A DNA stretch of 19,273 bases. It comes from JANQLC01 sp036881805. Its GTDB lineage: Bacteria > Bacteroidota > Bacteroidia > Flavobacteriales > JANQLC01. The position numbers and the translations under genes were made by a program. Shown piece by piece: positions 7,009-15,038 of the stretch. Within the stretch, counting starts at the first letter, position 1, and every line of letters begins with the position of its first letter. Where the stretch lies: positions 1 through 19,273 of the forward strand of contig JBAJNK010000042.1 of assembly GCA_036881805.1 (NCBI GenBank). Reading direction: 5' to 3'. The notes below the pieces were generated by a model. It made no database searches, was not told where the DNA came from, and saw only the letters and a list, made by a program, of their open reading frames with translations.

Positions 7009-8601
7009 ATGAATGGGAATATGACTGAATGCTTATCGATTAAAAAGGCTAGTGAATGGGCTACTGCCTATTTAAGGCGGAAAGTAACAACATCCAACAT
7101 CGCCTATTTAGTCCAGTACGGACAAATTCCCAAAGTTTATGAGAATGGGAGTACGCAGATTAAGAAAGCAGACCTCGTTGCGTATTACGAAAGAGTGGGC
7201 AGCGCTAGAGAATTGAAATGGCGAGATCAACTGGGTTGCGATTTAAATTGGACCTTGTCCTTTGTTGAGTACAAAGAGTCCGAAACCACAAAACACGTGC
7301 ATCGATTGCACCCGTACAAGGGAAAGTTTATCCCACAGTTGGTCGCTTATTTCTTAGATACGCATACGGATTCTTTCAAGCGGGAGGTGTTTTTTAGAAG
7401 AGGCGATACCGTCTTAGACCCCTTTTGTGGGTCGGGGACGACATTGGTTCAAGCCAATGAATTGGGCATCCACGCGCTGGGCATTGACATATCCGCTTTT
7501 AACGCCCTGATCAGCAACGTGAAGGTCGAGGCATACGACTGGGCAGATGTTCGAAAAACAGCGCGAGAAATAACAAGTGGATTCATCGATTTTCTATCGA
7601 CTAGGCGGACTATGGCCTTTGAAAATAAACTGCTGTCCGCATTAAAAGATTTTAACCAGCGCTATTTTCCCGCACCGGAATACCGGCTCAAAGTGAGGCG
7701 AAAGCAAATCGATGAAAGGGTTTACGCAATGGAGAGGGAAGCCGAATTTTTGCCCCTATATAATGGGCTGGTAAAGGAGTACGGCATTGCCTTGACCCAA
7801 AAGGGATCGGAGCGCTTCTTGGACAAGTGGTTTATACGGGAGATAAGAGCGGATATCGATTTTGTATGGGAAGCGATTAAAAAGGTACAGAACGAGAAGA
7901 CGAGGCAAATTTTGAGCGTTGTATTGAGTCGGACGATTCGATCCTGTAGGGCGACTAGGCATTCGGATTTGGGCACCTTGCTGGAGCCCCAGTTCACCCC
8001 ATACTATTGCAAAAAACACGGCAAGATTTGTAAGCCGTTGTTTTCCATTCTCAATTGGTGGAATCGCTATGTAGCGGATACGGTTAAACGCTTGGTGCAG
8101 TTCGATAAATTGAGAACCCCCACATCGCAGATTTGCTTAACAGGAGATAGCAGAGCGATTGACTTGGTCTCCGAATTGGAAGCGAAAAACCCCGCTTTTG
8201 CCATCCGAATAAAAAACAAAAAAATCGATGGCATTTTTTCCAGTCCGCCCTACGTCGGGTTGATAGACTACCACGAGCAACACGCTTATTCCTATGATTT
8301 ATTCGGTTTTAAGCGGCGCGATGATTTGGAGATTGGCCCGCTTTACAAAGGGCAGGGGATAGAGGCCAGGAAGCGCTACGTGCAGGGTGTTGCCGATGTG
8401 CTCAACCATTCAAAAAAGTACCTAAAAAGAGATTACGACGTCTTTCTAATTGCCAATGACAAATACGGGCTCTACCCCACGATTGCCCAATCGGCGGGCA
8501 TGCGTATTGTAAACCAATACAAAAGGCCGGTTTTAAATCGCGTGGAGAAAGATAGAAACGCCTACGCTGAGATCGTATTTCACTTAAAGGAAATGCATTA
8601 A
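7009..8601 (+). CDS. Type II DNA methyltransferase, SPPY (N4-cytosine) type
   Basis: This is a 530-residue restriction-modification methyltransferase. Residues about 8-62 look like a small DNA-binding or helix-turn-helix domain ('SIKKASEWATAYLRRKVTTS'). Then comes a motif X-like 'HPYKGKFIPQLV' (101-112). The SAM-binding motif I is 'DPFCGSGTT' (137-145), with motif II acidic residue 'GIDIS' (158-162). About 270 residues later the catalytic motif IV 'SPPY' (412-415) appears, followed by 'YHEQHAYSYDLFG'. Motif I before a long variable target-recognition region and then motif IV is the class alpha order. SPPY usually marks N4-methylcytosine enzymes. The gene ends two bases before the endonuclease gene, so the pair is co-transcribed and this protein should protect the sites cut by its partner. 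An alternative ATG at 7021 (fifth codon) is possible, and no strong ribosome binding site decides between them. Confidence 0.88.
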   Translation: MNGNMTECLSIKKASEWATAYLRRKVTTSNIAYLVQYGQIPKVYENGSTQIKKADLVAYYERVGSARELKWRDQLGCDLNWTLSFVEYKESETTKHVHRLHPYKGKFIPQLVAYFLDTHTDSFKREVFFRRGDTVLDPFCGSGTTLVQANELGIHALGIDISAFNALISNVKVEAYDWADVRKTAREITSGFIDFLSTRRTMAFENKLLSALKDFNQRYFPAPEYRLKVRRKQIDERVYAMEREAEFLPLYNGLVKEYGIALTQKGSERFLDKWFIREIRADIDFVWEAIKKVQNEKTRQILSVVLSRTIRSCRATRHSDLGTLLEPQFTPYYCKKHGKICKPLFSILNWWNRYVADTVKRLVQFDKLRTPTSQICLTGDSRAIDLVSELEAKNPAFAIRIKNKKIDGIFSSPPYVGLIDYHEQHAYSYDLFGFKRRDDLEIGPLYKGQGIEARKRYVQGVADVLNHSKKYLKRDYDVFLIANDKYGLYPTIAQSAGMRIVNQYKRPVLNRVEKDRNAYAEIVFHLKEMH

Positions 8602-8603
8602 AT

Positions 8604-9386
8604 ATGGCCTTGTCGAATAAGCAAAAACAAGAGATAAAAGAGTTGCTCTCGTTGAAAATCGAGGAAAAATTAAAATCTTATGGTAGGGAAACCACTTCTA
8701 TGCCTTTTTTGGCCCGGTTGATCCAGGACGCTGAAAAGATAGCCGCCTATTCCTTTATTCATTCCATGGCGACGACCTTGGGCATGTCGATTTACGAAGA
8801 GGTCTCGCTTATATTGGCATCGGAAACAGCTGCGGAGTGCTTTACGCATTATGGGGTTGGCGGCGTGATCTCCGATTCTCAGCAGACGGTTATTGCAAAC
8901 ATTATAAGCGAGCTTAGAAATAGAGAAAGAGTGGCGGATATTCAATCTGAGAAGGAATTGGTTTTAGCCGCGCCTACCCAAGGGGCAGGGTTTAGAAAAT
9001 CGGGGAATATAGCCGATTTTTATATGAGACGAAACGGACGGGAATACTACTTTGAGATTAAACCCCCCAAACCCAATATAGACGTATTTGAAAAGAGTAA
9101 GACAAAGCTATTGGAGTGGGTAGCGAGAAAGCGGATGCCGGTGCGAGTTTACCTAGCCTTTCCCTACAATCCATACCATCCAAAACCCTACTCGAGATTT
9201 ACCGAAGTGGACATGATGGATCCGCCAAATGATTTTTTAGTCGGGTCGGAATACTGGGATTTTATCGGCGGTAAGGGTAGCTTCACGGAATTGTTAAAAA
9301 CGTTTGATGAAGTGGGAAAGGCATTTAAAGCGCAATTGGATCAAAAATTTGAACAGATAGCGAGAGAAAAGATAGATTTCTATTGA
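8604..9386 (+). CDS. Type II restriction endonuclease, TdeIII-like
   Basis: This is a 260-residue soluble protein encoded immediately after a DNA methyltransferase gene. A PD-(D/E)XK-type core is visible: Asp138 in 'GNIADFYMRR', a short strand, then Glu151 and Lys153 in 'YYFEIKPPKPNID'. Conserved phrases such as 'TTLGMSIYEEVSLILA', 'WVARKRMPVRVYLAFPYNPY' and 'GSEYWDFIGG' match my memory of the TdeIII/MjaII endonuclease family. Characterised members of that family are reported to cut GGNCC. The family call is moderately sure; the site is inferred from relatives. Length is typical and no frame break is seen, so the enzyme looks active. The methyltransferase at 7009-8601 is the natural partner. 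Downstream lies a 423-base stretch without genes. Confidence 0.8.
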   Translation: MALSNKQKQEIKELLSLKIEEKLKSYGRETTSMPFLARLIQDAEKIAAYSFIHSMATTLGMSIYEEVSLILASETAAECFTHYGVGGVISDSQQTVIANIISELRNRERVADIQSEKELVLAAPTQGAGFRKSGNIADFYMRRNGREYYFEIKPPKPNIDVFEKSKTKLLEWVARKRMPVRVYLAFPYNPYHPKPYSRFTEVDMMDPPNDFLVGSEYWDFIGGKGSFTELLKTFDEVGKAFKAQLDQKFEQIAREKIDFY

Positions 9387-9809
9387 TTTGGGTTTGGGGT
9401 GGTTTACCAGGTGTTTGCGCAGCGGGTATTTTTACGGTATCACGGGTGGCGCAGCTACAGGCGTAGTGGATCGATTTGAAAAATAGGGGGACTCTCTTGC
9501 CGCTGCGCTTTTATAGGGGTGTAAATGGGGCTTTTTTATCCCTGTGCGGCGGTTTGAGTGTTCGGATCTTATTTTTTTACTTCCGGTTAACGGTCTGAGC
9601 GGGATATTTTTTGTACTTCTCTGTGCGCAGTCTGAAAAACGGGACTTATTTTTTTCTCTTGATCTTTTGCGGCAATTTGAAAAGCGGGTTTTATTTTTCG
9701 TCTGTTTTTGTCGATATGGGATATCTAAATCCCCGCCTTATTTTTTGATCTTTATCTCAGAATGCTATCTCGGCTGGGTGGGGCATTGATCTCGTCTTAT
9801 CGAGACACA
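9387..9809. other. Gene-free convergent gap
   Basis: This 423-base gap lies between the 3' ends of the TdeIII-like gene (plus) and guaB (minus). Its right two thirds are made of degenerate T-rich repeats, described separately. An 81-codon open frame (9544-9789) crosses them, but I regard it as a by-product of the repeats because most repeat intervals are not multiples of three. A convergent gap should hold transcription terminators for both genes; no strong GC-rich hairpin followed by a T run was found. Confidence 0.5.
9518..9755 (+). repeat. Degenerate T-rich tandem repeats, period about 37-45
   Basis: At least four imperfect copies start near 9550, 9591, 9628 and 9673, with weaker outlying copies near 9518 and 9718. 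Each unit has a TYTGA start, then a G-rich core (cGGGa or similar), then 'cTTATTTTTT' and a pyrimidine-rich tail ending in CGG. Intervals are about 41, 37 and 45 bases. Copies 3 and 4 are the most alike (tcTGAAAAaCGGG versus ttTGAAAAgCGGG). Function is unknown; the T runs could act as a series of weak terminators for rightward transcripts. Confidence 0.5.
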
Positions 9810-11276
9810 TTATCGCTGGTAATTGGGTGCTTCTTTGGTGATGCTCACACCGTGGGGATGGCTCTCCATCAGTCCGGATGGGGTGATTTTCACGAATTTT
9901 CCGTTTTGGATCAAATCCGATATGGATGCCGTGCCGCAATAGCCCATTCCCGAACGCAAGCCGCCGTTGAGTTGGTATACGATATCCGCCAGCTTTCCCT
10001 TGTAGGGAACGCGGGCTTCGATGCCTTCTGGGACGAGTTTCTTGGCTTCGCTCCCCCCTTGGAAGTAGCGGTCTTTGCTACCGCGCTTCATGGCTGTCAA
10101 AGAGCCCATGCCCGCATACGTTTTAAATTTTCTGCCGTTATAGATGATCTCCTCACCCGGTGCTTCCTCAGTTCCAGCTAGCAGGCTTCCGAGCATCACG
10201 CAGTGCGCGCCTGCGGCTAGGGCCTTGACGATGTCGCCAGAGTGTTTGATACCGCCATCGCTGATCACACCGATTCCCTTTTCCTTGCAGTATTCGCACA
10301 CATTGTCAATGGCCGTGAGCTGGGGTACGCCCACACCGGCTACTATGCGGGTGGTGCAGATGGAGCCCGGACCAACCCCTACTTTTACCGCGTCGACGCC
10401 CGCTTTAATCAGCGCCTGTGCGGCTTCAGCGGTTGTGATGTTTCCCCCGATTAGGTCGGTGCCCGGAAAGGCGGCTTTGATCTTTCGCACCGTATCGATA
10501 ACCCCAGCGGAATGTCCGTGGGCGGAATCCACCGATAAGATGTCGACTCCGGCGCGGATCAAGGCTTCGGCGCGTTCCAAGGCCGCATCGCTGACCCCGA
10601 TGGCTGCCCCTACGCGCAACCGGCCTTTGCCGTCTTTACAAGCGCTGGGGTATTCCACTATATTGTCGATGTCCTTAATGGTGATCAAGCCTTTTAATTT
10701 GAAATGCGCATCGACGATTGGTAGTTTTTCGATTCGATTTTTTAACAGGATTTTTTTGGCTTCGGCAATGGTGGTGCCCACCTTGGAGGTGATGAGGTTT
10801 TCCTTAGTCATGTAATTCGCCACCGGTAGGCGCATCTCTCTCTGATACTTCAAATCGCGGTTGGTGATGATGCCGATCAGCGTGCCGTCTGAATCTACGA
10901 CCGGCAAACCCGAAATGCGGTACTCTTTCATAATGGCAAAGGCATCGCCCAGTACGGAATCCCTTTCAAGTGTAATCGGATTGGTAATCATGCCGCTTTC
11001 GTAGCGCTTTACCCGGTTTACCTCAGCAGCTTGCCGTTCGATGCTCAAGTTTTTGTGAATAATTCCCATACCCCCCTGGCGCGCCAATGCGATGGCCAGC
11101 TCGTGTTCGGTAACCGTATCCATCGCTGCGCTGAGGATGGGGATGTTCAAGCTGATATTTTGGGTGAGTCGGGTTTGAAGTGAAACCCGGTCGGGGGTTA
11201 CCGTGGCGTATGCCGGCACCAGAAGCACATCGTCGAAGGTGACCGCTTCATAGATAATTTTCTCCTTTAATGACAT
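9810..11276 (-). CDS. guaB: IMP dehydrogenase
   Basis: This 488-residue enzyme oxidises IMP to XMP with NAD+, the committed step of guanine nucleotide synthesis. The TIM-barrel start 'TFDDVLLVP' (13-21) and 'PILSAAMDTVTE' (46-57) are present. A CBS-domain pair spans about 95-205. The catalytic loop is 'GPGSICTTR' with Cys307, followed by 'DGGIKHSGDIVKALAAGA'. The mobile flap region carries 'GMGSLTAMKRGS' and 'EGIEARVPYKG'. The C-terminal 'SHPHGVSITKEAPNY' is typical of bacterial enzymes. Length is full and all key residues are intact. A good -7 box lies just upstream. The next enzyme of the pathway, GuaA, is encoded on the same strand but is now separated by about 1.9 kb that holds a restriction-modification system in the opposite direction. 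Confidence 0.98.
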   Translation of the reverse strand: MSLKEKIIYEAVTFDDVLLVPAYATVTPDRVSLQTRLTQNISLNIPILSAAMDTVTEHELAIALARQGGMGIIHKNLSIERQAAEVNRVKRYESGMITNPITLERDSVLGDAFAIMKEYRISGLPVVDSDGTLIGIITNRDLKYQREMRLPVANYMTKENLITSKVGTTIAEAKKILLKNRIEKLPIVDAHFKLKGLITIKDIDNIVEYPSACKDGKGRLRVGAAIGVSDAALERAEALIRAGVDILSVDSAHGHSAGVIDTVRKIKAAFPGTDLIGGNITTAEAAQALIKAGVDAVKVGVGPGSICTTRIVAGVGVPQLTAIDNVCEYCKEKGIGVISDGGIKHSGDIVKALAAGAHCVMLGSLLAGTEEAPGEEIIYNGRKFKTYAGMGSLTAMKRGSKDRYFQGGSEAKKLVPEGIEARVPYKGKLADIVYQLNGGLRSGMGYCGTASISDLIQNGKFVKITPSGLMESHPHGVSITKEAPNYQR

Positions 11277-11289
11277 GCCTTTTTGCCGA

Positions 11290-11298
11290 GCAAATTTA
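11290..11298 (-). promoter_or_regulatory. Candidate -7 box for guaB
   Basis: On the minus strand this reads TAAATTTGC, a complete match to the Bacteroidota -7 consensus TAnnTTTGC. It ends 13 bases before the guaB ATG, so the leader would be very short (about 5-10 bases). No clear -33 element was seen. Confidence 0.45.
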
Positions 11299-11375
11299 CA
11301 TTTTTATTTCCTATTTGCTCTCGGTTTGGATAAAAAACTAGGGAATGATATGCGATGTACACCAAATTAAATGAT

Positions 11376-11383
11376 TACTTTTG
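11376..11383 (+). promoter_or_regulatory. Candidate -7 box for the second restriction-modification system
   Basis: TACTTTTG fits TAnnTTTG and lies about 140 bases before the likely methyltransferase start at 11527. No -33 element is apparent, and the long leader makes this a weak call. Confidence 0.25.
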
Positions 11384-11526
11384 TAATTGTTGAAGCGAGT
11401 CGTGCCGATTGTTCAGCAAAAATCGAGATGACGTGCTCATACCGAGCTCCCCCAACGCTTAAAGGAATCGATAATGGAGGATCAGTGTGTAAAGTCTCGG
11501 TCGGCAGTTTGATTTTAATTGAGAAA

Positions 11527-12365
11527 ATGAAGATTAAAACGGATATCATATTGGCAGATTGCGCTGAAGTTTTGTGCGATTTGCCTGAAAACACTGTAGA
11601 TTTGGTTTTTACTTCTCCTCCTTATGCAGATCAGCGGAAAAAGACTTACGGAGGCATTCACCCTGATAAGTATGTCGATTGGTTTTTACCCATTTCAAAA
11701 GAGTTGTTGCGGATATTAAAACCAACTGGCACATTGTGGAGCTGATTTTGGAAATGCGCAAACAAGGTTGGCTTTGGGCTGAAGAATTTATCTGGCATAA
11801 AAAAAACTGCTACCCTGGAAAGCGGTTGGGCCGCTTTCGCGATTCATGGGAACGCCTTATACAGTTTAACAAGAGTAAAAAATTCAATATGTATCAAGAA
11901 GAAGTTATGATTTCGGTTGGTGATTGGGCTAAAACCCGATTGAGAAATTTAAGCGATACAGACAAGCTAAGGCATAAATCGAAGGTTGGGAGTGGATTTG
12001 GAAAGAACGTATCAAACTGGTTAAATAGAGATGAGGTTTATCCGACAAATGTATTGCATCTCGCGACTGAGTGCAACGACAAAAATCACAGCGCTGCATT
12101 CCCAAAAGAACTTCCTGAATGGTTTATCAAACTCTTCACACGCCCCCATGATACGGTAATCGATCCTTTTATGGGTTCAGGGACTACGAATTTGGTTGCG
12201 CGAAGAATGGGAAGGAATTCGATCGGTATAGAAATTCTTTACGACTACTATAAAATGGTAAGAGATCGGGTTGAAGAAGACGAGTTGGCTTTATTTGAAC
12301 CTGAGCAAAAGTATGAAACGGCTGGACTTGACGGATGTCACCGAGTACGTAGAGAGTCATATTGA
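11527..12365 (+). pseudogene. Broken DNA methyltransferase of the PmeII-like system
   Basis: Two overlapping frames together encode one DNA methyltransferase. The first runs from ATG 11527 ('MKIKTDIILADCAEV') through catalytic motif IV 'TSPPY' to 'LLRILKPTGT', then stops at 11743-11745. The second frame resumes at about 11736 with 'VELILEMRKQGWLWAEEFIW' and continues to 'DPFMGSGTTNLVARRMGRNS' (motif I) and 'GIEI', ending at 12365. Motif IV before motif I is the class beta order, and SPPY suggests N4-cytosine. Related enzymes have about 17-19 residues ('...FVLNIKEK...') between 'PTGT' and 'ELILEMRKQGW'. That stretch is missing and the frame shifts, so about 52-58 bases (a number equal to 1 modulo 3) seem to have been deleted. 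A simple ribosomal frameshift would not restore the lost segment. The 3' end overlaps the endonuclease gene by 53 bases. Confidence 0.8.
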
Positions 12366-13059
12366 AGCTTTTTATAGGAAGCGGATTGAAAGACTCGATG
12401 AGCTACAGCTCAAAACTGTACTCAAAAAGAAAAATCCTTATTTATTCAAAGCCAAACATCTTTTAACCGCTGGTGAAATTGTCAAAGGTATTACAGCGGC
12501 TTTTATTTCATCCAACGAAGAAACCATATTTGGGGATCGGCTGGAGGGTCTAGCTATTTTCATCAATCAAAAGGTTTATAATGGCTGGAAATCCGGTATT
12601 CAAAACGTTGACCTGGAATTCGATAAAGGAGATATACGATATATAGTCAACATCAAGTCCGGTCCGAATTGGGGAAATAGTAGTCGAATTTCAAAAATGA
12701 AATCTGATTTTAAAGCCGCGATAAGAAAGTTGCGAACGGGTAATTCAAACCTGATGGTCATGCCTATAAATGGCTGTTGCTATCGTATGGATAACAAGCC
12801 CGATAAAGGAGATTATTACAAATATTGTGGGCCAGAGTTTTGGGAATTTATTTCTGGAAATGACGAACTATACACTGAAATCATCGAACCTTTAGGCTAT
12901 AAATCCAAAGAGCGAAATGACGATTTTGCAATCTCTTATTCAAAAATGTGCAACCGGTTTACAAAGGAATTTATTCATGACTTTTGCAGCCAAGACGGAG
13001 GTATAGACTGGGTTAAATTCGTGAGATTTAATTCGGGGAATAGAAGGTGTACATGTTAA
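12313..13059 (+). CDS. Type II restriction endonuclease, PmeII family
   Basis: This is a 248-residue endonuclease, apparently intact. Family phrases recalled for PmeII-type enzymes are present: 'NPYLFKAK' (41-48), 'TAGEIVKGITAAFISSNEET' (52-71), 'FGDRLEGLAIFIN' (73-85), 'SGPNWGNSSRI' (116-126), 'NKPDKGDY' and 'GPEFWEFISGN'. The likely metal-binding set of a PD-(D/E)XK-like core is Glu78, Asp100 in 'VDLEFD' and Lys115 in 'VNIKSG'. The C terminus 'IDWVKFVRFNSG' is also family-like, so there is no sign of truncation. I chose ATG 12313 because family homology begins at 'MKRLDLTDV'; the frame is open from 12271. The gene overlaps the end of the damaged methyltransferase and is AT-rich compared with guaA (sampled lines 12421-12480 and 12541-12600 have 18 and 23 G+C out of 60). 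Whether the enzyme is still expressed or active is not known. Confidence 0.85.
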   Translation: MKRLDLTDVTEYVESHIEAFYRKRIERLDELQLKTVLKKKNPYLFKAKHLLTAGEIVKGITAAFISSNEETIFGDRLEGLAIFINQKVYNGWKSGIQNVDLEFDKGDIRYIVNIKSGPNWGNSSRISKMKSDFKAAIRKLRTGNSNLMVMPINGCCYRMDNKPDKGDYYKYCGPEFWEFISGNDELYTEIIEPLGYKSKERNDDFAISYSKMCNRFTKEFIHDFCSQDGGIDWVKFVRFNSGNRRCTC

Positions 13060-13131
13060 ATTAACGGGGATTAAAAGAGTGGGTGGAATTATCGAATAAG
13101 GCGGTCAAAGCAATCTCAAACCACCAAAAAG

Positions 13132-14670
13132 TTATTCCCATTCAATCGTAGCCGGTGGTTTGCTGCTGATGTCGTAGGCGACCCGATTGACTCCGCTTAC
13201 TTCATTGATGATCCGGTTACCCACCCTCTCCAACAAGTCGTGGGGTAGGTGTGACCAGGTTGCGGTCATAAAGTCTGTGGTATCGACCGAGCGTATAACG
13301 GCTGTGTACTCGTAGGTGCGCACATCGCCCATCACGCCTACGGATTTTACCGGTAACAATACCACAAAAGCCTGGGAGACTTGCTGATACAATTTGGCTT
13401 TGCGCATTTCCTCGATAAAAATCGCATCGGCTTCCTGTAAAATGGCTATTTTTTTGGCTGAGACTTCGCCCAGAATCCGAATGCCCAAACCCGGGCCTGG
13501 GAAGGGGTGTCTGTCGATCATCTCCATTGGGATGCTTAGTTTTTTACCCACTTCTCGCACTTCGTCTTTAAATAACTCGCGTAGGGGCTCGATCAGCCTA
13601 AGGTTCATCGATTCGGGTAGGCCCCCGACGTTGTGGTGGGATTTGATCGTGTCCGAAGGACCTCTTATGGATTGGGATTCGATCACATCCGGATAAATGG
13701 TGCCTTGTGCCAAAAAATCGACGTTTTTTATTTTCTTGGATTCCCTATCGAAGACTGCGATAAACGTTTGGCCGATGATCTTTCGTTTTTGTTCGGGTGA
13801 CGCGACGCCTGCTAATTCTTTCAAAAATTGTTCTTGCGCTGCGACCAATCGGATATCCATCTCAAAGTGCGCCCCATAGGTTTGCATCACTTTTTGCGCT
13901 TCCCCTTTGCGAAGCAAGCCCGTATCTACAAAGAGGCAGGTCAGCCGGCTGCCGATAGCCCGATGGATTAAAACAGCAGTCACGGAAGAATCCACACCGC
14001 CGGAAAGCCCGAGGATCACTTTTTTGTCGCCCACTTTCTCCCGGATCGCTGAAACGCTTTGCTCGATGAAGTCGCCCATACCCCAATTGGGCTTGCAACC
14101 GCAAATTTCAACTGCAAAATTTTTCAAAATCGCCTGGCCATATACCGAATGGGTGACCTCTGGGTGAAACTGGACGGTGTAAATTCGGCGCTTCAAATCA
14201 GCCATAGAAGCGATGGATGAGTCCGTATGAGCCAATTGTTGAAACCCCTTTGGCATTTTCGTGATGTGGTCGGCATGGCTCATCCACACTTGGCTCCCAT
14301 CGGGAATATTTTTGTAGAGTAGATCTGCCCGGTCTAGGTGGAGGTGGGCTTTCCCAAATTCTTTTTTCTGCGCTTGGGCCACTTTGCCGCCCAACAGCTG
14401 TGTCGTGACTTGCATGCCGTAGCAGATGCCCAAAATGGGAATGTTTGCATCGAAGATTGCAGGGTCCGGTAGCGGTGCCTTTTCTATACACGCCGAAGCC
14501 GGCCCCCCCGATAAAACAATGCCCTTGGGCGCTGATCTTTGAATGTATTCGATGCTTTTCCAATACGGAACGACCTCAGCGTATATGTTGTGATGGCGTA
14601 TCCTTCGGGCGATGAGTTGGCTGTATTGCGCGCCGAAATCCAAGATGGTAATGCCCCCTTTGGCTGGCAT
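13132..14670 (-). CDS. guaA: GMP synthase (glutamine-hydrolysing)
   Basis: This 512-residue enzyme converts XMP to GMP using ATP and ammonia taken from glutamine. The N-terminal class I amidotransferase domain has the catalytic Cys83 in 'ILGICYGMQ', plus His169 and Glu171 in 'VQFHPEVTHS'. The ATP pyrophosphatase P-loop is 'LGLSGGVDSSV' (220-230). The C-terminal dimerisation domain carries 'DRHPFPGPGLGIRILGE' and ends 'ISSKPPATIEWE', the standard end of the family. All key residues are intact and the length is normal. On the minus strand it comes before guaB, the preceding pathway step, but a restriction-modification system in the opposite direction lies between them. Confidence 0.98.
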   Translation of the reverse strand: MPAKGGITILDFGAQYSQLIARRIRHHNIYAEVVPYWKSIEYIQRSAPKGIVLSGGPASACIEKAPLPDPAIFDANIPILGICYGMQVTTQLLGGKVAQAQKKEFGKAHLHLDRADLLYKNIPDGSQVWMSHADHITKMPKGFQQLAHTDSSIASMADLKRRIYTVQFHPEVTHSVYGQAILKNFAVEICGCKPNWGMGDFIEQSVSAIREKVGDKKVILGLSGGVDSSVTAVLIHRAIGSRLTCLFVDTGLLRKGEAQKVMQTYGAHFEMDIRLVAAQEQFLKELAGVASPEQKRKIIGQTFIAVFDRESKKIKNVDFLAQGTIYPDVIESQSIRGPSDTIKSHHNVGGLPESMNLRLIEPLRELFKDEVREVGKKLSIPMEMIDRHPFPGPGLGIRILGEVSAKKIAILQEADAIFIEEMRKAKLYQQVSQAFVVLLPVKSVGVMGDVRTYEYTAVIRSVDTTDFMTATWSHLPHDLLERVGNRIINEVSGVNRVAYDISSKPPATIEWE

Positions 14671-15038
14671 AGGTGTAGTTTTGTCGTGCGGTTAGGTGTA
14701 GTAAATCCGACTGGCTGGCTTTAAAACGGCTAATGTAATTAAAATTGTCAGATGTACACAAGGTGCTGGGCTGTGGACTGGTATGGGCTTGGATACGCCG
14801 GTCATCTGTCAGCAGGTCGGAGGGCTTAAGGGGTGGGAAAATTGGATTTGCACGGTGCGAGAGATCGGGGTAAGAACGAAGGTACTTCTCGGCTTATTTG
14901 TCAAAGCGGTTTGGCTGCTCGTATTACCAAGGCCTTGTCCGTCTAAATCAATCGCCTAGTGGCTCGGCTTGGCTGCTTTTGTTTATTCAGAAAAAAATTC
15001 ACATTTTAGCGAGCCAAAACGCATTGGGAAATCCTTTT
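14671..15038. other. Divergent intergenic region guaA / nhaD
   Basis: These 368 bases separate the starts of guaA (minus) and nhaD (plus). They must hold promoters for both genes, but I found no element that matches the Bacteroidota -7 consensus well. The nhaD frame is open back to 14898, yet the extra 47 residues look like untranslated sequence. No RNA gene or repeat was seen. Confidence 0.4.

Noticed and set aside
9518..9755. CRISPR array
   Set aside because: The units are imperfect along their whole length, have no constant repeat separated by unique spacers of constant size, and no cas gene is nearby.
9544..9789. 81-codon hydrophobic open frame
   Set aside because: It follows the T-rich repeats, which encode Phe/Leu runs in this frame; most repeat intervals are not multiples of three and no homologue is recalled.
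10144..10815. 223-codon plus-strand open frame
   Set aside because: It lies entirely opposite guaB, whose protein is complete and full of family motifs. The plus-strand product is rich in Ser/Pro/Ala without domain character.
11371..11526. Upstream extension of the broken methyltransferase frame
   Set aside because: Family-like sequence begins at 'MKIKTDIILADC' (11527). The earlier part looks like leader sequence and contains the candidate promoter.
11700..11760. Programmed ribosomal frameshift in the methyltransferase gene
   Set aside because: A slippery heptamer is not evident, and conserved residues between the two frames are missing, which a frameshift could not supply.
14898..15038. 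Upstream extension of nhaD by 47 residues
   Set aside because: The added residues do not resemble the NhaD N terminus, whereas 'MVATILLIFIIGYLAIALE' from 15039 does, with a fair ribosome binding site.
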